A stretch of 5,860 bases of DNA. It comes from Chloroflexota bacterium (GTDB lineage Bacteria; Chloroflexota; Anaerolineae; B4-G1). Below are positions 1 through 4,520 of this stretch, piece after piece (the stretch's first letter is position 1; the number at the start of each line of letters is the position of its first letter). The position numbers and the translations under genes are program-made. Where the stretch lies: NCBI GenBank assembly GCA_003648085.1, contig QMOC01000193.1, forward strand, positions 1 through 5,860, given 5' to 3'. The notes below the pieces were generated by a model. The model did not search any database and was not told the DNA's origin. It saw only the letters and a list, made by a program, of their open reading frames with translations.

Positions 1-70
1 AGGCTATCCGCTTATCCGTTTCTCATCCGCTGCCCCGGTAAACAGATATACATAATATTAAGGGGGCAAA

Positions 71-136
71 ATGAGAGGGGGAATGCATCTTCTCAATCGG
101 CTGCTCAGCCTTGTGGCGGTGATCGTCCTGCCTGTG
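71..136 (+). pseudogene. Hydrophobic leader-like stub (possible signal peptide remnant)
   Basis: An ATG at 71 is preceded by a purine-rich stretch (AAGGGGG, 60-66) four bases upstream. It opens a frame whose first 22 or so residues are leader-like: a few charged residues, then a hydrophobic run (LLNRLLSLVAVIVLPVARLA). After about position 136 the same frame turns into Arg-rich, protein-unlike sequence and runs on to 460 inside the next gene, so the whole frame is not a credible gene. The leader is followed at once, in another frame, by an RHS core signature (123-227). My inference is that this is the beginning of a secreted-protein gene joined to the end of an RHS gene after deletion. A functional small ORF is possible but unsupported. 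Confidence 0.35.
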
Positions 137-227
137 GCGCGGCTGGCGCTACGACGCCGACAACGGTCTTTACGTCCTCGGCGGCCGGCGCTACGAACCG
201 CGCAGCGGGCGGGGCTTGCAACAATGA
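123..227 (+). pseudogene. Fragment of RHS repeat-associated core domain
   Basis: The frame starting at 123, just after an in-frame stop at 120-122, reads through WRYDADNGLYVLGG and then RRYEPRSGRGLQQ before a TGA at 225-227. This matches the hallmark end of the RHS-associated core (usual form YDAxTGLYYLGxRYYDPxxGRFLxxDP). Differences from the usual form are RR for RY and GRG for GRF. The reading ends at LQQ, exactly where a D of the usual LxxDP would follow, and shifting by one base after CAACAA gives GAT (Asp), so a one-base insertion could have created the stop. Only about 25 recognisable residues remain and no start codon is visible. In intact RHS proteins this motif marks the boundary between the conserved shell and the variable C-terminal tip. 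Here it is a relic. Confidence 0.75.
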
Positions 228-235
228 TCAACCGC

Positions 236-270
236 TCCCCCGGCGGCGGTTTGACCTCGCCGCCGGGGGA
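236..270 (+). repeat. Perfect 13-bp GC-rich hairpin
   Basis: Bases 236-248 (TCCCCCGGCGGCG) pair perfectly with 258-270 (CGCCGCCGGGGGA) around a nine-base loop (GTTTGACCT). The structure sits between the stop of the RHS-core relic (227) and the ribosome binding site of gene 1 (284-290). No run of T follows on either strand, so it is not a standard intrinsic terminator. It could shield the gene 1 leader, stabilise an mRNA end, or be a chance product of GC-rich sequence. Confidence 0.6.
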
Positions 271-283
271 ACACAATCAACTG

Positions 284-290
284 AAGGAGG
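284..290 (+). promoter_or_regulatory. Ribosome binding site of gene 1
   Basis: AAGGAGG is a near-perfect Shine-Dalgarno sequence. Two adjacent ATG codons follow, at 294 (three-base gap) and 297 (six-base gap). The spacing favours 297 as the main start, although 294 gives the longer reading. The choice changes only the first residue of the signal peptide. Confidence 0.8.
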
Positions 291-293
291 CAA

Positions 294-3200
294 ATGATGA
301 ACAACTGCACTTTTCGCAAACCGGGCCGGCTTTGGCTCGTGCTCAGCCTGCTGCTGAGCAGCATCGCCCCCGCACGGGCCGCGCCCGCGACGGCGCCTGG
401 TCCCGCGCCACGAGCGGCGTCGGAGATCGCTGCGCCCGCACAGGAGATCGTCGCCATTGATCCGGGGCCGTGGAGTCAGTACGAGCCCACCGGCGCCTCC
501 GACAGCGCCGGCAATCTCTACGCCGTGTGGATAGACGACCGGGAGGGCGAGACCTTCATCCGCTTCGCCTACCGCCCGGCCGGCGGCGCCTGGCAGCCCA
601 GCGTGCGCCTTGATCCCACCGGCGATGAGAGACAGAGCGGGCCGCAGATCGCGGTGGATGGCGGCGGCAATGCCTACGCCGTCTGGGTGGATGAGCGGGA
701 TGCGCGCCGACAGGTTCGCTTCGCCTACCGTCCGGCCGGCGGCGATTGGGGAGCCAGCCAGGTCATCAGCCCCACCACCCACTTTCAGACCTCCCCGCGT
801 CTGGCCGTCAACCGCCGCGGCGAAGCGGTGGTGGCCTGGCTGCAAGGGGAGAAACTGTGGGACTGGCGGCACGTGTTCGCGGCCGTGCGCTCGACCGACG
901 GCCAATGGTCTGCGGCCGAGGAGGTCAATGACGTTGGCGTGGATCAGAGTTTCTACTCGTTGGATGCAGCCATGGACAACTGGGGCCGCGCCCACCTTGC
1001 CTGGCGCGCTCTTGTGCGCACCGACTTCAAAGACCACATTTTCTTCGCCTCCCGGCCGGCGGGCGGGCCGTGGAGCGCCCAGGAATCGGTTATCGAGACT
1101 ACCAAGGACCTCACCGCGCCGCGCATGGCCGTGGACCTGGCCGGCAACGTTCATCTGCTGTGGGGCGAATTCGTCCAGTGGGATGAGGTGGATATCTACG
1201 CCGTGTACAGGCCGGTCGGCGGCGGTTGGAGCGCCAAAGTGCAGGTGAATGACAGCAGCGGCGAGCTGGCCGGCGCGACCATCGGCGTGGACGGCGCGGG
1301 CAACGTCATCGCCGCCTGGTCGTCCTTTGCCAACGACGGCCAGGTGTGGACGGCCATTCGCCCGCGCGGCGGCGATTGGGGAGCGCCTCAGTTGCTCTTT
1401 GACGGGCCACCCACCCCGACTGCGAGCAGCGCAGCGGTCGTCGGGTCGAATGCCGCGCAAGCGGCACAAGACACATGGAATCCCCAGTACACTCTTCCAG
1501 GAGGCGGCTTCGGGGGGTGGATGATGAACGGCTTCTGGCAAGGGCCTTACGGCGATTACTACAACGTCTTTCAAGGCTCGTGGCCGGGCATGGGCGCCGA
1601 CGGCGAGGGCGATTGGCACGCGGGCAATGGCTACGAACAGCCGGCAATCGAGTCGGAGCACGCCATCATGCTCGGTGAATTTCTGCAAACGCTTGAGGAA
1701 TGGCAATCGTGGGCCGCTGAACCCGAGCCCTCGTTAACGGAGCCTGGTGCACTCGGTTCCCTTCTGCAACCCCAGCAACAGCAAATCGACTATCAACAGG
1801 CCTGGTTCTTGGGGCAGTTGTCGGAGGCGATTAATTTGAAGTATTTCTTCGGATGGCTCTTTTCGGGGGTGAGTCCTGAGACTATACTCCAGATGACGCC
1901 AGAGGAGCGCCAGGTTTTTGAGAGGCAGTTGTTTTCCGGGTATACGAATGAATGGTATGCAGATATACCGAGGTATGACATTGCAGAATCGCTGGCACTA
2001 AGGGGCATCTCTGCAGACCAACTGAGGGAGTGGGGTGAACGCACTCGCTATTCTCAGTATTCCTATGATGTTGCTTTAGCAGGCATAGTACGCACTCTAT
2101 CCCCTGATTCTGCTTTGGCAAGCATAGTACGCATTCTAGAAAATGCCGAAAGATTGGCCGAGTGGGTAAATCGTAGCAGGGGGCCTATTCTACCGGTAAC
2201 TGCTTATACTATACTTAGTATGTCGGAGGAACAAAGGGACAGACTTGAACAGGCTTATGCTGAGGCTGAAAGAGGACAGGCTGAGATCACCGACCCCATC
2301 CTCCCCCACTCTGGCGAGTTTGTGCGCACCGAGACGCCCTTGCGTATCCCCGGCCGGGGGCTGGACTACGAATTCCGCCTCACCTATCGCTCGCAACTGG
2401 TGTACGACGGCCCGGTCGGCTGGGGCTGGACGCACAACTACGACCAACGCATGGTGGACATCGGCGGCGGTTCACTCGCGCGACGAACGGACGCCGGGCT
2501 CACCGACGTCTTCCCCTTCGACGGCGCGGAGTTCTTGCCGGCCACGGGCCGCTACAGCACGGTGGTCAGCGACACCACAGGCATCACCCTCACCCATCGC
2601 GGCGGCCTGGTGGAAAGCTATTTCCCGCTGTCTGACGCCACCGCGCCCGGCCGGCTGCGCTCCCTGACCGATCGCAACGGCAACAGCCTCACTTTCGCCT
2701 ATGACGCCCAGGGCCGCCTGACCACCGTCACCGACGCGCTGGGTCGGGCCATCACCTACGCCTACGACGAGAACGGTCGCATCAGCACCGTCACCGACTT
2801 CACCGGCCGCACCGTCACCCTGGCCTATGATAGCGACGGCAACCTGGTCAGCATCACCACCCCGGCGGTCACCGGCACGCCCAACGGCAACGACTTCCCG
2901 GACGGTAAGACCACCGTCTTCTCCTACACCTCCGGCTTCGAGGACGAGCGCCTCAACCACAACCTGACCACCATCATCGCGCCCAACGAGGTGGCCGATG
3001 GCTCCCTCACGCCACGCACGATCAACACCTACGGCACCTCCGGCCTTGAATTCGATCGGGTGGTGCAGCAGTCGTGGGGCGGCGGCCGGGCCAACGCCGG
3101 CGGCATCCCCGCTGGCGGCGAGGTCACCCTGGTCTACACCACTACCATCGAGGCCGACGATCCCCCGGGTGCGGCGAGCAAAACCATCATCACCGACCGG

Positions 3201-3653
3201 GGGGGCAACGTCGTCGAGTTGTGGCACGACGGGGCCGGGCATCGGTTGCGCTCCCGCCAGGTGGTGGACGGCCAAGTGCTGATCACCGATTATACCTACA
3301 ACGCCGACGGCCTGATGACCAGCATCACCTACCCGGCGGAGAACAGAGTGGAGTACACCTACGATGAAGGCGCGGCGGACCGCTTCGCCCAGGGCAATCT
3401 GCTGGAGGTGCGCCACGTGGCCGACCCGGCCCGCGGCTGCGACGGCCTGGGCTCACCCTGCCCCGACCTTACACCTACGAGCCCAACTTCCAAATGCTCC
3501 GGAGCCTCACCGACACTCAGGGCAACACCACCACCATCCAGGTGCCGCCCGACGGGGTCACCGCGTCCGTCACCCTCGTCTTCACCCCGCTGCCCTACCT
3601 CTCCCACCCCTTCTCACCCGACCTGCGCTTCGCCGGACATGCCTTCCGGATAG
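294..3653 (+). CDS. Secreted RHS/YD-repeat protein with N-terminal beta-propeller, frameshifted near 3470
   Basis: Residues are counted from the ATG at 294; the ATG at 297 is better spaced from the ribosome binding site. Residues 1-29 form a Sec signal peptide (basic start, LWLVLSLLLSS core, ARA|A cleavage site). Residues 62-371 hold six repeats of about 52 residues with paired Trp positions, probably a six-bladed propeller of BNR/sialidase type. Residues 395-450 are rich in Gly, Trp and Tyr. Residues 480-663 are a helical module with different codon use. Residues 670-745 resemble DUF6531 (GPVGWGWTHNYDQRM), and YD repeats occupy about 790-850 and 965-1040. Good RHS sequence ends at about residue 1060 (CPDLT); the remaining 59 residues are low-complexity out-of-frame reading, and the true continuation lies in the frame of the 3494-4234 entry. 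The RHS core and a toxin tip are both missing. It is probably an exported surface or shell protein. No substrate or enzymatic residue can be named. Confidence 0.85.
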   Translation: MMNNCTFRKPGRLWLVLSLLLSSIAPARAAPATAPGPAPRAASEIAAPAQEIVAIDPGPWSQYEPTGASDSAGNLYAVWIDDREGETFIRFAYRPAGGAWQPSVRLDPTGDERQSGPQIAVDGGGNAYAVWVDERDARRQVRFAYRPAGGDWGASQVISPTTHFQTSPRLAVNRRGEAVVAWLQGEKLWDWRHVFAAVRSTDGQWSAAEEVNDVGVDQSFYSLDAAMDNWGRAHLAWRALVRTDFKDHIFFASRPAGGPWSAQESVIETTKDLTAPRMAVDLAGNVHLLWGEFVQWDEVDIYAVYRPVGGGWSAKVQVNDSSGELAGATIGVDGAGNVIAAWSSFANDGQVWTAIRPRGGDWGAPQLLFDGPPTPTASSAAVVGSNAAQAAQDTWNPQYTLPGGGFGGWMMNGFWQGPYGDYYNVFQGSWPGMGADGEGDWHAGNGYEQPAIESEHAIMLGEFLQTLEEWQSWAAEPEPSLTEPGALGSLLQPQQQQIDYQQAWFLGQLSEAINLKYFFGWLFSGVSPETILQMTPEERQVFERQLFSGYTNEWYADIPRYDIAESLALRGISADQLREWGERTRYSQYSYDVALAGIVRTLSPDSALASIVRILENAERLAEWVNRSRGPILPVTAYTILSMSEEQRDRLEQAYAEAERGQAEITDPILPHSGEFVRTETPLRIPGRGLDYEFRLTYRSQLVYDGPVGWGWTHNYDQRMVDIGGGSLARRTDAGLTDVFPFDGAEFLPATGRYSTVVSDTTGITLTHRGGLVESYFPLSDATAPGRLRSLTDRNGNSLTFAYDAQGRLTTVTDALGRAITYAYDENGRISTVTDFTGRTVTLAYDSDGNLVSITTPAVTGTPNGNDFPDGKTTVFSYTSGFEDERLNHNLTTIIAPNEVADGSLTPRTINTYGTSGLEFDRVVQQSWGGGRANAGGIPAGGEVTLVYTTTIEADDPPGAASKTIITDRGGNVVELWHDGAGHRLRSRQVVDGQVLITDYTYNADGLMTSITYPAENRVEYTYDEGAADRFAQGNLLEVRHVADPARGCDGLGSPCPDLTPTSPTSKCSGASPTLRATPPPSRCRPTGSPRPSPSSSPRCPTSPTPSHPTCASPDMPSG
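477..1406 (+). repeat. Six propeller-blade coding repeats
   Basis: Six protein repeats carry a D/N-x-x-G-N-x-[YV]-x-x-W strand with Trp at residues 79, 131, 182, 237, 290 and 342. A second motif, usually RPxGGxW, has Trp at residues 100, 152, 205, 260, 312 and 362. Spacing is 50 to 55 residues. The DNA also repeats: 561-588 and 717-744 are identical at 27 of 28 bases, exactly 156 bases (52 codons) apart. The 18 bases CGGCGGCGATTGGGGAGC occur at both 737-754 and 1367-1384. Six blades is a complete propeller number in known families such as sialidase-like folds. No sialidase catalytic set (Arg triad, Asp box series) was recognised, so a binding role is more likely than catalysis. Confidence 0.75.
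1725..2285 (+). other. AT-richer module inside gene 1 with atypical codons
   Basis: The reading frame stays open, but the composition changes sharply from the GC-ending codons on both sides. ATA, TTA, CTA, GTA, AGA and AGG codons become frequent, and bases such as ATTAATTTGAAGTATTTC appear. The encoded stretch (about residues 478-664) looks mainly helical and charged. It contains a motif twice: TILQMTPEERQVFE (530-543) and TILSMSEEQRDRLE (639-652). Flanks are a Gly/Trp-rich linker on the left and the DUF6531-like domain on the right. The simplest reading is a separately acquired domain inserted between propeller and RHS shell. The family was not recognised and the edges are approximate. Confidence 0.65.
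2073..2138 (+). repeat. 39-bp period direct repeat in the atypical module
   Basis: Bases 2073-2099 and 2112-2138 match at 24 of 27 positions, and all three differences are transitions. The period is 39 bases, or 13 codons, giving the paired peptides ALAGIVRTL and ALASIVRIL. This looks like an in-frame tandem duplication that has begun to diverge. Confidence 0.7.
3465..3475 (+). other. Apparent frameshift site joining the two halves of gene 1
   Basis: Upstream, the frame used by gene 1 gives convincing RHS sequence up to ARGCDGLGSPCPDLT. Downstream, the frame one base earlier gives the expected continuation YTYEPNFQMLRSLTDTQG. Both frames are open between 3368 and 3653, but the protein signature places the switch at about 3467-3473 (ACCTTACA). 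One base is missing (or two are extra) relative to an intact gene. No X-XXY-YYZ slippery heptamer was seen, so a mutation or sequence error is more likely than programmed frameshifting. Confidence 0.7.
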
Positions 3654-4234
3654 AGGCCCGGCGGGACGGTGTTCCCTTGGAGAGCTTCGCTTTCGAGAAG
3701 CCGGTCACCGTCACACTTCAATACAGCGACGCCGACGTGGAGGGGATAGACGAAGGGTGGCTGTGGCTGAAGTACTGGGACGGTGCGGGATGGGCGGATG
3801 TAGCGGAGACGTGTGAGCCGGCCTCGGCCTATGAGCGGCATCCCGACGAGAATCGGCTGCGGGTGACCGTATGTCATCTGAGCGAGTTCGCGCTGCTGGG
3901 GAAGGGACAATACCGCGTCTACCTCCCGCTGGTGATGCGGGAGCAGGAGGCGACCTGCACCGCGGTGGAGAGGGTGAAACTGACCGGGCCGGAGGGCATC
4001 CTGCCCCAGGCTTCCGCCTCCTTCACCGCGACGGTCTATCCCAAGGCAGCCATGCCCCCTTTCACCTACAACTGGCTGGCGACGGAGCAGAAGCCGGTGA
4101 AACACGTCGCCACCGGGCTCTGGGGCACGGTCGCCTTCACCTGGGCCGAGGCCGGGTACAAGGCAGTGCTGGTGACGGTGGAGAACGGCTGTGGGCGGGC
4201 CACGAGCGACTATCACATCGCGGCCGTGCGGTAG
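3494..4234 (+). CDS. C-terminal part of gene 1: beta-rich domain, YLPLV motif and PKD-like domain (frameshifted continuation)
   Basis: The frame is open from 3368. The ATG at 3494 has no ribosome binding site and lies inside a YD repeat, so this is best read as the rest of gene 1, about 250 residues. Counted from that ATG, residues 1-14 finish the last YD repeat (RSLTDTQGNTTTI). Residues 15-136 form a beta-rich domain starting QVPPDGVTASVTLVF, with FEKPVTVTLQYSDADVEG and a possible disulfide pair Cys107/Cys127; the start resembles ZU5-type domains, but only loosely. Residues 141-149 contain VYLPLVMR, which I associate with C-terminal regions of exported Chloroflexota proteins. Residues 155-243 look like a PKD/Ig-like domain, with Cys155 and Cys233 near its ends. 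It likely acts outside the cell. The passage from YD repeat straight into this tail, without an RHS core, is unusual. Confidence 0.75.
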   Translation: MLRSLTDTQGNTTTIQVPPDGVTASVTLVFTPLPYLSHPFSPDLRFAGHAFRIEARRDGVPLESFAFEKPVTVTLQYSDADVEGIDEGWLWLKYWDGAGWADVAETCEPASAYERHPDENRLRVTVCHLSEFALLGKGQYRVYLPLVMREQEATCTAVERVKLTGPEGILPQASASFTATVYPKAAMPPFTYNWLATEQKPVKHVATGLWGTVAFTWAEAGYKAVLVTVENGCGRATSDYHIAAVR

Positions 4235-4243
4235 AGAGCGCGT

Positions 4244-4271
4244 GGTGCGTCGCACCTCTCCCACCGTTTTT
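4244..4271 (+). terminator. Weak terminator candidate after gene 1
   Basis: GGTGC (4244-4248) pairs with GCACC (4252-4256) around a three-base loop, and five T residues follow at 4267-4271. The stem is short and the T run begins ten bases downstream, so this is a poor intrinsic terminator. It lies ten bases beyond the stop codon at 4232-4234. Confidence 0.25.
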
Positions 4272-4287
4272 CAACGATTTTTCAACG
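4267..4287 (+). repeat. Tandem 11-bp direct repeat upstream of the TATAAT box
   Basis: TTTTTCAACG occurs at 4267-4276 and again at 4278-4287, an 11-bp period close to one helical turn. The second copy overlaps the left arm of the inverted repeat at 4284-4325. It could be a pair of protein-binding half-sites or simply a short duplication. Confidence 0.55.
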
Positions 4288-4325
4288 GTTCGTCGGTATA
4301 ATGGTTATGCTTGAAACGAACCGTT
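4284..4325 (+). promoter_or_regulatory. TATAAT box within a perfect 10-bp inverted repeat
   Basis: A consensus -10 hexamer, TATAAT, lies at 4297-4302. No good -35 hexamer is seen at 16-18 bp upstream, and no TGN extension precedes it. The box is enclosed by AACGGTTCGT (4284-4293) and its exact reverse complement ACGAACCGTT (4316-4325), 22 bases apart. The right arm also belongs to a small dyad, ACGAA-CCG-TTCGT (4316-4328). This geometry would suit an operator pair gripping a promoter for gene 2, giving a leader of roughly 210 bases. It could equally be the ends of a short repeat element. Confidence 0.4.
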
Positions 4326-4331
4326 CGTAGT

Positions 4332-4347
4332 GCGCACTTCAGTGCGC
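4332..4347 (+). repeat. Short hairpin GCGCAC-TTCA-GTGCGC
   Basis: Bases 4332-4337 and 4342-4347 form a perfect 6-bp stem with a TTCA loop. It stands directly after the inverted repeat around the TATAAT box. Its palindromic form suggests a dispersed intergenic repeat; copy number cannot be judged from one window. Confidence 0.5.
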
Positions 4348-4377
4348 TTGGAACTGAAAAGCCTGCCCGCGCTTCCT

Positions 4378-4403
4378 CCCTCGCTCCCCCGCTCCGGCGA
4401 GGG
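4378..4403 (+). repeat. REP-like inverted repeat
   Basis: CCCTCGC (4378-4384) is the exact reverse complement of GCGAGGG (4397-4403), with the loop TCCCCCGCTCCG between. CCCTC...GAGGG palindromes of this kind are common dispersed extragenic repeats in many bacterial genomes. No T run follows. Confidence 0.5.
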
Positions 4404-4425
4404 GACGGGAGAAGACGCCCGGCGC

Positions 4426-4510
4426 CCTAATTGAGGCTTATGCACGCAAAGCACGGAGGGTTGCTACCACGCTCTGCGTGGTAGCAGGAGAAAAATACGC
4501 TTCAATTGGG
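4426..4510 (+). ncRNA. Structured leader element or MITE-like repeat upstream of gene 2
   Basis: The two ends pair over 16 positions: 4426-4441 with 4495-4510 gives 13 Watson-Crick pairs, two G-U pairs and one mismatch. Inside lies a perfect 11-bp hairpin, 4462-4472 with 4476-4486, around a three-base TCT loop (core CCACGCTCTGCGTGG). The outer stem takes in GGG at 4508-4510, the first bases of the ribosome binding site of gene 2. As RNA this could control translation. As DNA it resembles a small inverted-repeat element carrying a REP-type palindrome. No named riboswitch class fits. The folding is visible in the sequence; the function is inference. Confidence 0.45.
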
Positions 4511-4513
4511 AGG
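4508..4513 (+). promoter_or_regulatory. Ribosome binding site of gene 2
   Basis: GGGAGG lies seven bases before the ATG at 4521, which is good spacing and fixes that start. Its first three bases also belong to the long-range stem formed with 4426-4428, so access may depend on leader folding. Confidence 0.8.
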
Positions 4514-4520
4514 TATAGCG

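Noticed and set aside
1..70. Three ATCCG repeats (6-10, 14-18, 25-29) and an AT-rich stretch (46-60) with a CATAAT box; also a short open frame ending in TAA at 53-55.
   Set aside because: The repeats are short and irregular, no -35 hexamer is properly placed, and the 17-codon tail is too short to identify as the end of a gene.
71..460. Plus-strand frame of 129 codons starting at a plausible ribosome binding site.
   Set aside because: Only the first 22 or so residues look protein-like. The rest overlaps the RHS core relic and gene 1 in other frames and is Arg-rich low-complexity reading.
228..1706. Long minus-strand open frame of 492 codons.
   Set aside because: It lies opposite a gene with clear signal peptide, propeller repeats and ribosome binding site. 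Its translation has no recognisable domain and reflects GC-rich codon bias.
2472..3416. Minus-strand open frame of 314 codons.
   Set aside because: It mirrors the YD-repeat part of gene 1, and its Gly/Val/Ala-rich translation is the usual shadow of such repeats.
3460..3480. Programmed -1 ribosomal frameshift.
   Set aside because: No slippery heptamer of the X-XXY-YYZ kind and no convincing stimulatory hairpin was identified close downstream.
3494..4234. An independent small gene starting at ATG 3494.
   Set aside because: There is no ribosome binding site, the ATG lies within a YD repeat, and the frame carries YTYEPNFQ upstream of the ATG, so it continues gene 1.
4441..4490. ACGCAAAGC with a following GC hairpin recalls part of the cyclic di-GMP-I (GEMM) riboswitch.
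   Set aside because: The GGCAAACC partner strand, the GNRA tetraloop and the receptor helix are not present, and the hairpin is a simple REP-type palindrome.
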